A stretch of 64,000 nucleotides of DNA, from contig NZ_WUFT01000003.1 of NCBI RefSeq assembly GCF_010668805.1, forward strand, positions 186,001 to 250,000, read 5' to 3'. Made by a program: the position numbers and the translations under genes. Numbering within the stretch: position 1 is the stretch's first letter; the number at the start of each line of letters is the position of its first letter. The notes below the pieces were generated by a model, which was given only the letters and a program-made list of their open reading frames with translations, was not told the DNA's origin and searched no databases. This stretch comes from Rhizobium phaseoli (GTDB lineage: Bacteria; Pseudomonadota; Alphaproteobacteria; Rhizobiales; Rhizobiaceae). Below are positions 46,920 to 56,977 of the stretch, piece by piece.

Positions 46920-47206
46920 GCGACCAGCGGGTAGACCGTGGTCCAAAGCAAGGTGCGCAGGAAGAAGATGATCAAGAGCAGGATGATCGGCGAAATGTCG
47001 ATGCCGCCAAGGTTCGGCAAAAAGCGACGGATCGGCTTCAGCACCGGTTCGGTGACATTATAGAGGAATGTGCCGACCGAATTGACGAACTGATTGCTGG
47101 AGTTGATGACGTTGAAGGCATAGAGCCAGGAAAAAACGGCACTGCCAATCAGGATCCAGGTGTAAATATTCAAAGCCAAATCAATGGTTTGAAACAGCGC
47201 AAACAT
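46916..47206 (-). CDS. YggT family membrane protein
   Basis: A 96-residue protein with two hydrophobic hairpins ([22 protein letters not shown] and [25 protein letters not shown]) around the conserved [22 protein letters not shown]. YggT proteins are linked to osmotic tolerance and, by neighbourhood, cell division. GGAGA stands six bases before the ATG at 47206. It overlaps the DUF167 gene and is probably translated with it. Confidence 0.9.
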   Translation of the reverse strand: MFALFQTIDLALNIYTWILIGSAVFSWLYAFNVINSSNQFVNSVGTFLYNVTEPVLKPIRRFLPNLGGIDISPIILLLIIFFLRTLLWTTVYPLVA

Positions 47207-47345
47207 CGTCGTCTCCAATTCGTTGTTGACAGACATGTAGACATTGGCGACTAAACGAGCAAGTGCCGTGTGGAAACACGCGGTGAATCATGTTTAACGG
47301 GCGGCCATGCCGCTATTTCGGCGCCCGTCTCCTCGGAAAACACCC

Positions 47346-48581
47346 ATGTCGTTTTCGCCCACCGGAGACCGATTTGCCGCGTTCCGGCATTCGTCCTACA
47401 CGCGGTTCTTCCTAGCGCGTTTCCTGCTGTCCTTCTCGCAGCAGATCGTCAGCGTCGCCGTCGGGTGGCAGATGTATGACCAGACGGGCAGCGCCATCTA
47501 TCTCGGCCTGATCGGTCTCGTGCAGTTCCTGCCGTCGCTGCTGCTGATGCTCGTCACCGGTTCGGTGGCCGACCGGTACAATCGCCGGGCGATCGCGGCC
47601 CTCTGCTCGCTGGTGAGCGCGCTGTGCACGCTGGCGCTGCTTGTCATGACGGCGATGGGGACCTTCACGCCCCTGCCTGTTTTCGCGGTGCTTCTGATCT
47701 TTGGCATCGAACGCGCTTTCATGTCGCCGGCGGTACAGTCGCTGGCTCCCAATCTCGTGCCGGAGCAGGATCTCTCCAATGCGATCGCCTGGAATTCGTC
47801 GTCCTGGCAGCTCGCAGCAATCACCGGGCCGGTGCTCGGCGGCTTGCTCTACGGCGTCAGCGCACCGACCGCCTATACGGTGGCGGTGATCTTTTCCGCG
47901 CTCGGTGCGGCTCTTCTCTACATGATCCCGAAACCGGTGCAGAAGACGACGGGCGAGACCAAGAGTTGGGCGATGATCCTTGGTGGCTTCAGTTTCATCC
48001 GCGCCGAAAAAGTGGTGCTCGGGGCGATCTCGCTCGATCTCTTCGCCGTACTGCTCGGCGGCGCAACCGCACTGATGCCGATCTTCGCACGCGATATCCT
48101 GACCCTCGGCCCCTGGGGCCTCGGGCTGCTGCGCTCGGCGCCGGGGCTCGGCGCCATCGTCATGGCGATCTTCCTCGCCGCCTATCCGCTCAAACATCGC
48201 GCCGGCATCTACATGTTCATCGGCGTCGCCCTGTTCGGTCTGGGAACCATCGTCTTCGGCATGTCGACCAATACCGAAGTCTCGATCGCTGCGCTGGCGT
48301 TGATGGGGGCGGCCGACATGGTGTCGGTCTATGTGCGCGAGAGCCTGATTGCGCTCTGGACGCCGGATCAGCTACGCGGCCGCGTCAATGCGGTCAACAT
48401 GGTCTTCGTCGGCGCTTCGAACGAACTCGGAGAATTCCGGGCGGGCACGATGGCATCGATCTTCGGCGCTGTGCCGGCGGTCGTCATCGGCGGGATCGGA
48501 ACTTTGGCGGTGGCGGCGATCTGGGCTTCGAGTTTCCCGAAATTGCGGCGGATCGATACGCTCGACGCGCCGAGCACCTGA
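47346..48581 (+). CDS. MFS transporter (EntS-like, MFS_3)
   Basis: A 411-residue major-facilitator protein with twelve membrane segments of the EntS/MFS_3 group, often exporters of siderophores or drugs. RFFLARFLLSFSQQIVSVAVGWQMYDQTGSA, VTGSVADRYNRRAI (the loop 2-3 motif) and VYVRESLIALWTPDQLRGRVNAVNMVF are typical. GGAAA precedes the ATG at 47346; an earlier ATG at 47307 adds 13 residues. No siderophore genes are nearby, so the substrate is open. Confidence 0.9.
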   Translation: MSFSPTGDRFAAFRHSSYTRFFLARFLLSFSQQIVSVAVGWQMYDQTGSAIYLGLIGLVQFLPSLLLMLVTGSVADRYNRRAIAALCSLVSALCTLALLVMTAMGTFTPLPVFAVLLIFGIERAFMSPAVQSLAPNLVPEQDLSNAIAWNSSSWQLAAITGPVLGGLLYGVSAPTAYTVAVIFSALGAALLYMIPKPVQKTTGETKSWAMILGGFSFIRAEKVVLGAISLDLFAVLLGGATALMPIFARDILTLGPWGLGLLRSAPGLGAIVMAIFLAAYPLKHRAGIYMFIGVALFGLGTIVFGMSTNTEVSIAALALMGAADMVSVYVRESLIALWTPDQLRGRVNAVNMVFVGASNELGEFRAGTMASIFGAVPAVVIGGIGTLAVAAIWASSFPKLRRIDTLDAPST

Positions 48582-48611
48582 GATAGGGCATGCTGTCCTA
48601 TACGCAGCTCT

Positions 48612-49367
48612 CTACGCAGGAAGCGTGATCGGGGCGGCGGCCTTTGCCGTCTTGCCTTCGAAGACGATATCGAGGAATTCGCTCAGCCAGGCTTTCAGCG
48701 GCGCGTCGAACAGCATACGGCCTTCGAGGTGTTCGCGGCCCTGCTGGGCGTTCGGCAGGATGAAGCGGTGCGCGCCGTGCACCACCCAGCGATGCATCAT
48801 CACCCGGGTCAGTTCGGCATGGAACTGCAGGCCCCAGGCGTTGCCTTCATAGCGGAAGGCCTGGTTCGGATAGGCATCGCCTTCTGCGAGCAGATCGGCG
48901 CCGTGCGGCAGCTCGAAGCCTTCGCGGTGGAAATGATAGACCATCTTCGGCCAATGCATCAGCAGGCGGCCCTTCTCGGTCGGGCGCAGCGGATACCAGC
49001 CGATTTCCGTCGAGCCGTCGGCATTCGGCTGCACCTTGCCGCCGAGATGACGCACCAGCATCTGGGCGCCGAGGCAGATGCCGAGATAGGGGCGTTTTTC
49101 TCGCAGCGGCACGTCGATCCAGCCGATTTCCTTCTTGACGAAGTCATCGGGATCATTGGCGCTCATCGGCCCGCCGAAGACGACGGCGCCGGCATGGTCC
49201 TCAAGCGTCGCTGGAAGCGGCTCGTCGAGAACCGGGCGACGGATATCCAGGCGGTAGCCCTTTTCGACAAGCAGTTGGCCGACGCGGCCGGGGCTCGACC
49301 GCTCCTGATGCAGGACGATGAGGATCGGGCGCCGGTCGCGGTTGGGGTTTTGCTCAGTCGGTATCAT
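48612..49367 (-). CDS. Class I glutamine amidotransferase-like protein
   Basis: A 251-residue stand-alone GATase1 of the GMP-synthase-like type. The nucleophile elbow is YLGICLGAQML with the catalytic Cys, the oxyanion region is VVFGGPMSANDP, and the histidine is in WGLQFHAELT, though the following glutamate spacing is slightly changed. Relatives act as glutaminases or gamma-glutamyl hydrolases. It overlaps the TerB gene by 14 bases and ends the minus-strand hem block. Confidence 0.88.
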   Translation of the reverse strand: MIPTEQNPNRDRRPILIVLHQERSSPGRVGQLLVEKGYRLDIRRPVLDEPLPATLEDHAGAVVFGGPMSANDPDDFVKKEIGWIDVPLREKRPYLGICLGAQMLVRHLGGKVQPNADGSTEIGWYPLRPTEKGRLLMHWPKMVYHFHREGFELPHGADLLAEGDAYPNQAFRYEGNAWGLQFHAELTRVMMHRWVVHGAHRFILPNAQQGREHLEGRMLFDAPLKAWLSEFLDIVFEGKTAKAAAPITLPA

Positions 49368-49839
49368 CTTGCGCAACCCGGACATCCGTGACCCTGGCGG
49401 CGGCCTCCTGCCGCTTCTGGATGCGCTCGCGCGAGGAAACGCCGAGCAGATCGGCGATACGCCAGATCACATGGTCTTCCATTTCGCTGCGTTCGCCATC
49501 GGCATAGACGATGTCCCAGAGAATGCCGATCAGCTCCAGCCGTTGCTCGGTATTGAGATGGCGTTTCAAGTCGGCGGTGAAGCGATAATAGTCGACGGCG
49601 GTGCTTTCGGCCTCAAGGCCGGCGGCGATCAGCGCATCGAGCTGCTTGCCGTCGAGGGCATACTGCTCCTTCAGCAGCTTGCGCAGCCGCTTCTTCTCGC
49701 TGGCTTTGATCTGACCGTCGGCCTCCATGACCTGCATGCAGAGCGCCGCCACTGCGATTCGCGGATCGTCAGGGGCAAAACCTTTCCTGGGGTGGTCGGC
49801 GGTAAGATTCTGGAAGAATGCCTGAAAGCGTTCGAACAT
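49354..49839 (-). CDS. TerB family protein
   Basis: A 161-residue helical protein with a TerB (tellurite-resistance B) domain. The two acidic metal-binding segments are visible: MEADGQIKASEKKRL and VYADGERSEMEDHVIWRIADLLGV. Despite the name, rhizobial TerB-like proteins of this kind have no proven tellurite role. It is 17 bases downstream of hemY and overlaps the amidotransferase start. Confidence 0.88.
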   Translation of the reverse strand: MFERFQAFFQNLTADHPRKGFAPDDPRIAVAALCMQVMEADGQIKASEKKRLRKLLKEQYALDGKQLDALIAAGLEAESTAVDYYRFTADLKRHLNTEQRLELIGILWDIVYADGERSEMEDHVIWRIADLLGVSSRERIQKRQEAAARVTDVRVAQDDTD

Positions 49840-49856
49840 GCGGTTTTCGTTCCATT

Positions 49857-51488
49857 TCAGAAAAGGCGGAGCCGGGTCTTGGGTTCCTGCTCCACCCTGG
49901 GATCGCGGACGCCGGGATCATCCGGCCGCCCGCCAAAGAAAGGTTTTGCCTCGCCCGATGCGGGCGCTTTATCGCTGACGGGTTCGACGGGCTTCGGTTT
50001 TGCCGATGCCGATGCCGATGCCGATACTGATGCCGGCGTCGGGCGTACCGCCTCGGCAATCGTCGCGGCGCGTTCCAGCTCGATGATGCGATGGTCGTTG
50101 ACCGGGCTTTCCGGCCTGACGTCGCGCAGCGGCGGCAGTGTCTTCAAGGCGGTTTCGATTGAGGCAGGCACCGAACCATCTTCGAGCCGCCCTTCGACCT
50201 GGCCGAACGGCGCCTTCCATTCGAAAGCGTCCAGGCGGCCGGTGACCGGCGATACCGGCAGCCATTTGTCGGACACGAAACCATCCGCCACCCAGGCTGA
50301 ATCGCGTGGGGCTTTCAGCGCCTGGGCCAGCCAATGGCGCACCCGCCCCTGGTCTCCGGTCTCGGCTTCTTCGATGTCGGCCAACAGCAGGAAGGCGCTC
50401 TCACGCGGCTGCATGCGCGCTGCCGCTTCCGCCTTGGCGCGGGCCTTGGCGAATTCCTGCGCGTCGAGCGCTGCCTGGGCGACGACGAGAAGGGATTCGA
50501 CGTTGTTCGGGCGCAGCCCTTCCAACCGTTCGGCGCGCTTCAGCCGGTCGAGGGTGGAATCACCACTGCGGGCTCTGACATAGGCCTGGCCGATCTCAGG
50601 ATGCGGTGCCGATTTCCATGACTGTTCGAGAATCGAGGCGGCCTTGCGCACACCGCCTTCGCGAAACAACGCCTTGGCGGCTATCAGGGCTGCCGGAATG
50701 AAATCGGCGGCGAGCTTCAGCGCCTGCAACGCGTCGTCGCGGGCACCGGTCGGATTGCTTTCCAGCTTCTCGCCGGCGCGCGCCGTCAGCAGCACGGCGT
50801 GCAGACGGTTGGCATCGGCCTTTTCGACGACGCGGGCGGCCTTCTGTTGCTCGAGCAGGCGGATGGCATCGTCCCAGTGGCCGGCCTGGCTGCGATACTC
50901 GAGAGTCGCCTGTGCGGCCCAAGGCAGGTAAGGCGCGTTGTCGGCAGCCTTTTCGGCATATTGGCGGGCGGCCTCGTTGGCGCCGAGACGGCGAGCCTCC
51001 AGATAAAGGCCGCGCAGGCCGAGCTCGCGTGTCTCGGGATCGTTGGCCATCGCCTCGAACTTGGCGCGTGCCTCATCATGGCGGCCCTCGATCAGGGCGG
51101 CCTGGGCTTCGAGCAGGTTGATCAGCGGCTCCTGATCGGCGCGGATGAGGCCGCGTGAGCGGGCGGCCATCTTGCGGGCGAGAGCCGCATTGCCGGCGCC
51201 GGCAGCAATCAGGCCGGTCGACAGCGCCTGATAACCGCGGTCGCGCTTGCGGGCGCGGAAATACCGGGTCACCGAATGCGGCGACGTCCAGACCAGGCGG
51301 ACGAACCACCAGCCGATCATCACGGCGGCGATCAGAGCGATGATCGCACTGGCGGCGACGATCAGCTTCGTCTGGTAGATCTGGCCCTCCCAGATCAGCG
51401 AGAGGTCACCCGGACGATCGGCGAGCCAGGAGAAGCCATAGGCGAGAAACAGCACGAAGAGGGCGAAGGCGACAAGGCGGATCAGCAT
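49857..51488 (-). CDS. hemY: HemY-like TPR membrane protein
   Basis: A 543-residue protein with two N-terminal membrane helices (about 1-20 and 40-65) and TPR-like helical repeats, the HemY_N family found beside hemC and hemD. Its role in late heme synthesis is not settled. Landmarks are FVLFLAYGFSWLADRPG and YFRARKRDRGYQALSTGLIAAGAGN. Near the C terminus the code has a short GATGCC-type repeat, read as SASASASA, followed by a Pro-rich tail. The mic60 stop is four bases upstream. Confidence 0.9.
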   Translation of the reverse strand: MLIRLVAFALFVLFLAYGFSWLADRPGDLSLIWEGQIYQTKLIVAASAIIALIAAVMIGWWFVRLVWTSPHSVTRYFRARKRDRGYQALSTGLIAAGAGNAALARKMAARSRGLIRADQEPLINLLEAQAALIEGRHDEARAKFEAMANDPETRELGLRGLYLEARRLGANEAARQYAEKAADNAPYLPWAAQATLEYRSQAGHWDDAIRLLEQQKAARVVEKADANRLHAVLLTARAGEKLESNPTGARDDALQALKLAADFIPAALIAAKALFREGGVRKAASILEQSWKSAPHPEIGQAYVRARSGDSTLDRLKRAERLEGLRPNNVESLLVVAQAALDAQEFAKARAKAEAAARMQPRESAFLLLADIEEAETGDQGRVRHWLAQALKAPRDSAWVADGFVSDKWLPVSPVTGRLDAFEWKAPFGQVEGRLEDGSVPASIETALKTLPPLRDVRPESPVNDHRIIELERAATIAEAVRPTPASVSASASASAKPKPVEPVSDKAPASGEAKPFFGGRPDDPGVRDPRVEQEPKTRLRLF

Positions 51489-51492
51489 GGTC

Positions 51493-52743
51493 TCATCCCT
51501 CCTTGCCGGTGCCGGAAACCGCTTTCGACAGCGCCCCGCCGACCAGTTGCTCGACGCGGATACGCGCTTCGAGCGATTGCTTGAAGGCGGCGGAAGCCTG
51601 TTTGCCGGGAGCGGGCAGACTATTCCATTCGGCGGAAGCACCCGGCAGGTCGCCGCTCTTCACCTTATCCTCCAGGCGGGCGGCGATGGCTTCGACGCTT
51701 TCGCCCTCGATATTGCCGACGGGACGGACTGATACCAGCGATTTGGCGCTCGACATCAACCGGTCCGACCAGCTCTCGTTCGGATCCGGCTGGTTGACGG
51801 CTTCGACGATCGCGGTGGCGACATCGGCAACCTGGCGCACGAGTTCGGCGCGCGAGGGAATGCCGGTCTCGGCAAAGGCGCGCAGGTCGGCGACGGCGGG
51901 ATCGTCAGGTGCGACACCGGCGAAGGTGTCGAGTTCGGCCAGGAACGGCCCACCGCGATCGATCGCCGCCTTGAGGGCGGCAGCTGCGATCGCCCGGGCA
52001 ACGGCGACATCCTCGCGCGGCGCGTTCAGCTTCTTTTCTGCCTCTTCGAGGCGCTTGGTGATATCGGCGCCGCTCGTCGTCTGCTGCTCGGAAGACTGCG
52101 AAAGTGTGGTGCGTAGCTGGTCGACCTGACCGGTCAGTTCCGCAATCTTCTGGTTGAGTGCCTCGACATTTGCCGAATCGGCCGGTGCGGCGGCTATGGG
52201 GGCCTTCGCAGCCGTTTCCAGCGCGGCGACGCGCTGCTCAAGCGCACCGTCACCTACGCTCGCCGGATTGGCGGCAAGGTTGGCGACGGCCTGTTTCAGG
52301 CCGTCGATATCGCCGGAAAGATCGGCAATTTGCGGCGAAGTCGTCTGCGGCGCGGAAGAGCCGCCCGGGAGGTAACCGGCATATTGGATGGCGCCGGCGC
52401 CAAGCAGCGCCACGAGGCCGCCGACGATGCCGGCGGCAATGAGACCGGAGGTGGCAGCGCTTTTCGGCGCGGGCTGTTCGGCAGGCATGAAAGAAGGTGC
52501 CGGGGCTGCCGGTTCCTCCTCAGGCGCATCCATCGCCGGTTTCTCTTCATATTCGGCATGCGACGCAGTGTCGGTTTCGGGTGGCAGGCCGACATCGGCG
52601 GCGGCGGTGCTGTCGGCATCGCCGGCTTCATGGTCCACCGGTTTTTCGGTATCGGCTGCGGAGGCGAATTCCTGTGCATCGAGGTCGATCGTGACCGGCT
52701 CGTCGGCGCTCTTCGAATGGCGTGGCGGGTTTCCCGATACCAT
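51493..52743 (-). CDS. Alphaproteobacterial Mic60 (mitofilin-like) inner-membrane protein
   Basis: A 416-residue protein with an acidic Pro/Ala-rich cytoplasmic start, one membrane helix (about 93-115, TSGLIAAGIVGGLVALLGAGAIQYAGYL), a coiled-coil (about 175-225) and a C-terminal helical part (GNIEGESVEAIAARLEDKVKSGDLPGASAEWNSLP). That build and the place between hemD and hemY identify the bacterial Mic60, the homologue of the mitochondrial cristae-junction protein. The start at 52743 is favoured by AGAGGA; an ATG 21 bases upstream is possible. Confidence 0.85.
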   Translation of the reverse strand: MVSGNPPRHSKSADEPVTIDLDAQEFASAADTEKPVDHEAGDADSTAAADVGLPPETDTASHAEYEEKPAMDAPEEEPAAPAPSFMPAEQPAPKSAATSGLIAAGIVGGLVALLGAGAIQYAGYLPGGSSAPQTTSPQIADLSGDIDGLKQAVANLAANPASVGDGALEQRVAALETAAKAPIAAAPADSANVEALNQKIAELTGQVDQLRTTLSQSSEQQTTSGADITKRLEEAEKKLNAPREDVAVARAIAAAALKAAIDRGGPFLAELDTFAGVAPDDPAVADLRAFAETGIPSRAELVRQVADVATAIVEAVNQPDPNESWSDRLMSSAKSLVSVRPVGNIEGESVEAIAARLEDKVKSGDLPGASAEWNSLPAPGKQASAAFKQSLEARIRVEQLVGGALSKAVSGTGKEG

Positions 52744-52832
52744 GAGGTCCTCTTTATCCTGCATTGCAACGAAACTAGACAGTGATGCCAGTTAAGGGAA
52801 GAGGTTAGATCAAATTTGGGCGGCTAAAGCCT

Positions 52833-53561
52833 TCAAAGCAGCGACAAAAGGCTTTTCTCATCCGCCATTGGCGAAATCATTACGTTTTTTTTCAGAGCGG
52901 CCGGGATGGCTTGCGCCACCGCTTCGCTGAGGCAGAGAAGACGGATTCCGCTGTCTTCCGGCAGGGCCGATCGCAGTTCAGGGGCGCCAAAGAAATCCTC
53001 GGCCGTCTGCCGGGAATAGAAGAGAATGACCTCCGGCTTCCGGCCTGAGAAAATCGCTTCGATCTCTGCCGGGCTGGGGGCTGCCGGCTGCATGCGATAA
53101 CATTCGGCGACGGAAAAGTGGATGCCTCTTTGCCGCAATCCTGCTTCGAAAGTTTCGGCGCGCGGCACGCCGGCAAGATAGAGCAGGCGGTCGGTTCCCT
53201 GCGCCGCGACGAGATCGGCGAAAATGCCGACGAGGTCGGCGAGATCGCGGCCGTTGCCGTTGGATGAAGCGACTGATCGGAAGCCGAGCTTGCGCGCTTC
53301 TTCCGCCGTCGTCTCGCCGACGGCGAAAAGGGGGCGGGCAAGATGCGGGCGAAGCTGCTCTTCGAGAGCGGAGATAACCCTGATGGCTTCGGCGCTGGTC
53401 ACTGCGATTGCGCCGCTGGTTGTCGCCAGCGCGGCTGCGGCTGTGGCGCTGTCGTGTAGCGGCCGACGCAGCGGCAGCAGCAGCGGCTCGTGGCCCATAA
53501 CGCGCAGACGTTGTGCGGTTTTCGTCGCCGACTGCGCGGGGCGGGTGACGAGCACGCGCAT
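52833..53561 (-). CDS. hemD: Uroporphyrinogen-III synthase
   Basis: HemD closes and inverts hydroxymethylbilane to uroporphyrinogen III. The 242-residue protein has the loosely conserved two-domain fold: [19 protein letters not shown] at the start, [22 protein letters not shown], and [13 protein letters not shown] in the second domain. Sequence conservation is low in this family, so the position directly after hemC (7 bases) carries much of the evidence. Start at 53561 is the first family-like methionine. Confidence 0.93.
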   Translation of the reverse strand: MRVLVTRPAQSATKTAQRLRVMGHEPLLLPLRRPLHDSATAAAALATTSGAIAVTSAEAIRVISALEEQLRPHLARPLFAVGETTAEEARKLGFRSVASSNGNGRDLADLVGIFADLVAAQGTDRLLYLAGVPRAETFEAGLRQRGIHFSVAECYRMQPAAPSPAEIEAIFSGRKPEVILFYSRQTAEDFFGAPELRSALPEDSGIRLLCLSEAVAQAIPAALKKNVMISPMADEKSLLSLL

Positions 53562-53568
53562 GGCCGCT

Positions 53569-54498
53569 TCAGTGCCAGTCGTCGAAAAAGGCGCTGCCGG
53601 CCCTTGCGCGCACGTCCTGGCCGGCGCGGGTGCCGAGGGCTGCCGCATCGCGGCGGTGGCCGTCGGTCGTTACCGCATGCTGGCTGCGGCCGTCAGGCGT
53701 GATGATAAGGCCGGAGAAGCGGATCAGGTCGCCTTCGCAGACGGCATATCCGCCGATCGGCGTGCGGCAGGAGCCGTCGAGCGCGGCGAGAAAGGCACGT
53801 TCGCAGGAGACGGTGTCGAAGGTCGGGATATCGTTGACCGGGGCCAGCAGATCGTCGATCCTGGTATCACCGATGCGGCTTTCGATGCAGATCGCTCCCT
53901 GCGCGGGGGCCGGCGGGAAGCTGTCGGGATCGAGGATATCTGTGAGAACCTCGACCTTCCCCAGGCGCTTCAGGCCGGCAAGCGCCAGCAGGGTCGCATC
54001 GACCTGACCCTCGTCGAGCTTGCGCAGGCGCGTTTCCACCAGGCCGCGGAAGGTGATGACATTGATATCCGGTCGCATGCGGCGGATCAGCGCCTGACGG
54101 CGGAGCGACGAGGAGCCGACGGTGGCGCCATGTGGCAGGTCGATCAGTTTGCGGGCGGTGCGGCCGATGACGGCGTCGCGGATATCTTCGCGCGGCAGAT
54201 AGGCGGAGAGATAAAGCCCCTCGGGCAGCTTCGTGGCAATATCCTTGGCGGAGTGCACGGCAAAATCCAGCTCACCGGCAACGAGCTTCTGCTCAATTTC
54301 CTCGGTGAAGAGGCCCTTGCCGCCGATCTCGGCCAGCGAGCGGTCGGTGATGCGGTCGCCCTTGGTCGTCAGCACGACGATCTCGAACATCTCCTCGGGC
54401 AGATGATGCGCCGCCATCAACCTGTCGCGGGCCTCATGCGCCTGGGCAAGCGCCAGCGGGCTGCCTCGCGTGCCGATCCGGAAAGGTTTTGTTTGCAT
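53569..54498 (-). CDS. hemC: Hydroxymethylbilane synthase (porphobilinogen deaminase)
   Basis: HemC polymerises four porphobilinogens on a covalently held dipyrromethane. The 309-residue protein shows [12 protein letters not shown] at the start, [23 protein letters not shown]-like [11 protein letters not shown], and the cofactor cysteine Cys244 in [12 protein letters not shown]. The frame is open upstream to 55008 but that part is antisense to tsaD. It starts the minus-strand heme block and is divergent from tsaD, 72 bases away. Confidence 0.96.
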   Translation of the reverse strand: MQTKPFRIGTRGSPLALAQAHEARDRLMAAHHLPEEMFEIVVLTTKGDRITDRSLAEIGGKGLFTEEIEQKLVAGELDFAVHSAKDIATKLPEGLYLSAYLPREDIRDAVIGRTARKLIDLPHGATVGSSSLRRQALIRRMRPDINVITFRGLVETRLRKLDEGQVDATLLALAGLKRLGKVEVLTDILDPDSFPPAPAQGAICIESRIGDTRIDDLLAPVNDIPTFDTVSCERAFLAALDGSCRTPIGGYAVCEGDLIRFSGLIITPDGRSQHAVTTDGHRRDAAALGTRAGQDVRARAGSAFFDDWH

Positions 54499-54570
54499 CC
54501 GCTCTATTCCGTTGTTACCGGAGTTCTCGTAAACGGGTTTCCATCCCATCGCAATCAACGAACAAGCTTC

Positions 54571-55692
54571 ATGGTTCCCTTTCTGCGCATCCTTGGCATC
54601 GAAACGAGCTGCGACGAAACCGCAGCCGCCGTCGTCGAGCGCGATGCGGAAGGGCATTCCAACGTGTTGTCGGACGTCGTGCTTTCCCAGCTCGACGAGC
54701 ATAGCGCCTATGGCGGCGTGGTGCCGGAAATCGCCGCCCGCGCCCATGTCGAGGCGCTGGACGAGCTGATCGAAGAAGCGTTGAAGCGCGCCAATGTGTC
54801 GCTGGCCGATATCGACGCCATTGCCGCGACGTCGGGACCTGGGCTGATCGGCGGGCTGCTTGTGGGGTTGATGACCGGCAAGGCGATCGCCAGGGCCGCC
54901 GGCAAACCGCTTTATGCGGTCAACCATCTCGAAGGTCATGCGCTGACGGCGCGGCTGACGGACGGGCTCTCTTTTCCCTATCTGATGCTGCTCGTCTCTG
55001 GCGGCCATACCCAGCTCATCCTGGTGCGCGGCGTCGGAGAGTATGAGCGCTGGGGCACGACGATCGACGATGCGCTCGGCGAGGCTTTCGACAAGACGGC
55101 AAAGCTGCTCGGCCTGCCCTATCCTGGCGGCCCGGCGGTGGAACGGATGGCGCGGGACGGCAATCCCGATCGCTTCGCATTTCCGCGACCGCTGGTCGGC
55201 GAGGCACGGCTCGATTTCTCCTTCTCCGGCCTGAAGACGGCGGTGCGGCAGGCGGCACAGGAGATCGCGCCGCTCAGCGATCAGGACGTCGCGGATATTT
55301 GCGCCTCGTTCCAGAAGGCGGTTTCGCGCACGCTGAAGGATCGCATCGGCCGCGGCCTGCAGCGGTTCAAGACGGAATTTGCGGCGACATTCTCAGCAAC
55401 TGGCTCAGCGACTAGCGAGAAGCCGGCGCTCGTCGTTGCCGGCGGTGTCGCCGCCAATCTCGAACTGCGCGGCACGCTGCAGGCGCTCTGCGACAAAAAC
55501 GGCTTCCGCTTCGTCGCGCCGCCGCTGCACCTTTGCACCGACAATGCGGTGATGATCGCCTGGGCAGGACTGGAGCGGATGGCGACAGGGGCTGCGCCCG
55601 ATCCGCTCGACGTCCAGCCGCGCTCGCGCTGGCCGCTCGATTCCCATGCGCAAACGCTGATCGGTTTCGGCAAGAGAGGGGCCAAGGCATGA
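54571..55692 (+). CDS. tsaD: tRNA N6-threonylcarbamoyladenosine transferase TsaD
   Basis: TsaD transfers threonylcarbamoyl to A37 of ANN-reading tRNAs. The 373-residue ASKHA-fold protein has [15 protein letters not shown] at the start, the metal-binding NHLEGH (His-x3-His), LVSGGHTQL and [11 protein letters not shown]. Start at 54571 is the family start. Its stop overlaps the gpsA ATG (ATGA). MtaB, which acts on the same base afterwards, is encoded at 6966-8240. Confidence 0.96.
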   Translation: MVPFLRILGIETSCDETAAAVVERDAEGHSNVLSDVVLSQLDEHSAYGGVVPEIAARAHVEALDELIEEALKRANVSLADIDAIAATSGPGLIGGLLVGLMTGKAIARAAGKPLYAVNHLEGHALTARLTDGLSFPYLMLLVSGGHTQLILVRGVGEYERWGTTIDDALGEAFDKTAKLLGLPYPGGPAVERMARDGNPDRFAFPRPLVGEARLDFSFSGLKTAVRQAAQEIAPLSDQDVADICASFQKAVSRTLKDRIGRGLQRFKTEFAATFSATGSATSEKPALVVAGGVAANLELRGTLQALCDKNGFRFVAPPLHLCTDNAVMIAWAGLERMATGAAPDPLDVQPRSRWPLDSHAQTLIGFGKRGAKA

Positions 55693-56672
55693 GCGAAAAC
55701 ATCGCCGTCGTCGGATCGGGGGCTTTCGGCACGGCGCTTGCTGCCGTCATTGCCCTTGCCGGCCGCAGCGCGGTGACGCTCGTCGGGCGCAATCCGTCAC
55801 TGATTTCAGATCTGAAGGCCGAACGGCTGCATGATGCGGTGCTGCCCGGTATTCTCCTGCCCGATACGCTGGAATTTGCCGCCGAGGCGGAAGCGATTGC
55901 CGACGCCTCCATCGTGCTTTTTGCCATGCCGTCGCAGGCGCAGGCCGATGCGGCGCGCCAATACGGCCCCTATCTTTCAAAGGATGCCGTTGTCGTCACC
56001 TGCGCCAAGGGCATCGAGCGGGCAACCGGCAATCTTTTGACCGACATGCTGGAACGGGAATTGCCGGACCATTCCGTTGCCGTGCTTTCCGGCCCGGGTT
56101 TTGCCGCCGATATCGCCAAGGGCCTGCCGACGGCGATGGCGATTGCGGCCGAGGATATGGAGATCGCGGAGCGGCTCGCCCAGGCGATTTCCGGCCGGAC
56201 CTTTCGGCTCTACGCTTCCAGCGACCGCATCGGCGTGCAGCTTGGCGGCGCGCTGAAGAACGTGCTGGCGATTGCCTGCGGCATCGTCGAAGGCGGCGGC
56301 ATCGGCGATTCCGCCCGTGCGGCGCTGATTGCCCGCGGGCTTGCGGAAATGTCGCGTTTCGTCGTCGCCAAGGGCGGCCAGGCCGATACGGTGCGCGGGC
56401 TTTCCGGCCTTGGCGATCTGGTGCTGACGGCAACCAGCCATCAATCGCGCAACCTGCGCTTCGGCATCGCGCTCGGGCGCGGCGAAAAGGCCGATCCGCT
56501 GCAGGGCGCGCTGGTGGAAGGTGCGCTTGCCGCCTCCGTCGCCTCGCGGCTTGCCGCAGAGCTTGCGGTCAGCATGCCGATCACCGACGCCGTTTCCGCC
56601 ATCATCGACGGCAGGCTCGATATATCAGAAGCGATCGAGCAGCTGATGACGCGTCCGATCACCACCGAATAG
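55689..56672 (+). CDS. gpsA: Glycerol-3-phosphate dehydrogenase [NAD(P)+]
   Basis: GpsA makes sn-glycerol-3-phosphate for phospholipids. The 327-residue protein has the dinucleotide loop [10 protein letters not shown], the VVTCAKGIE and [14 protein letters not shown] segments, catalytic lysine in [14 protein letters not shown], and [14 protein letters not shown] near the C terminus. It overlaps tsaD by four bases and precedes a YciI-like gene by nine, so a tsaD-gpsA-yciI-EVE-methyltransferase operon is likely. Confidence 0.95.
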   Translation: MSENIAVVGSGAFGTALAAVIALAGRSAVTLVGRNPSLISDLKAERLHDAVLPGILLPDTLEFAAEAEAIADASIVLFAMPSQAQADAARQYGPYLSKDAVVVTCAKGIERATGNLLTDMLERELPDHSVAVLSGPGFAADIAKGLPTAMAIAAEDMEIAERLAQAISGRTFRLYASSDRIGVQLGGALKNVLAIACGIVEGGGIGDSARAALIARGLAEMSRFVVAKGGQADTVRGLSGLGDLVLTATSHQSRNLRFGIALGRGEKADPLQGALVEGALAASVASRLAAELAVSMPITDAVSAIIDGRLDISEAIEQLMTRPITTE

Positions 56673-56681
56673 GAGACAGAC

Positions 56682-56975
56682 ATGCTTTTCGCCCTTCTCT
56701 GCAAGGACAAGCCGGGACATCTGAACGTGCGCATGGAGACGCGTCCGACACATGTCGAGTATCTGAACGGGCTGAACGCCGAGGGCACATTGAAGATCGC
56801 CGGCCCGTTTCTCGATGACGAGGGCAAAGCCTGCGGCAGCCTGATCATCGTCGAAGCTGAGACGAAGGAGGCGGCGCGGGCGCTTGCCGATGCCGATCCT
56901 TATGCCAGGGCCGGACTGTTCGAAAGCGTTGACGTCAAGGCCTACAACTGGGTCTTCAACAAGCCGGAGGCGTGA
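56682..56975 (+). CDS. YciI family protein
   Basis: A 97-residue single-domain YciI-like protein with a ferredoxin-like fold. The conserved His-Asp pair appears as RPTHVEYL and in FLDDEGKACGSLIIVEA, with DPYARAGLFESVDVKAYNWVF at the end. Some relatives are hydrolases or chloromuconolactone dehalogenase-like; no substrate is known here. Its stop overlaps the next gene's upstream GTG. Confidence 0.9.
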   Translation: MLFALLCKDKPGHLNVRMETRPTHVEYLNGLNAEGTLKIAGPFLDDEGKACGSLIIVEAETKEAARALADADPYARAGLFESVDVKAYNWVFNKPEA

Positions 56976-56977
56976 GC

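Noticed and set aside
49354..49839. Tellurite-resistance locus
   Set aside because: Only a lone TerB domain is present; no other ter genes are nearby and the context is heme synthesis.
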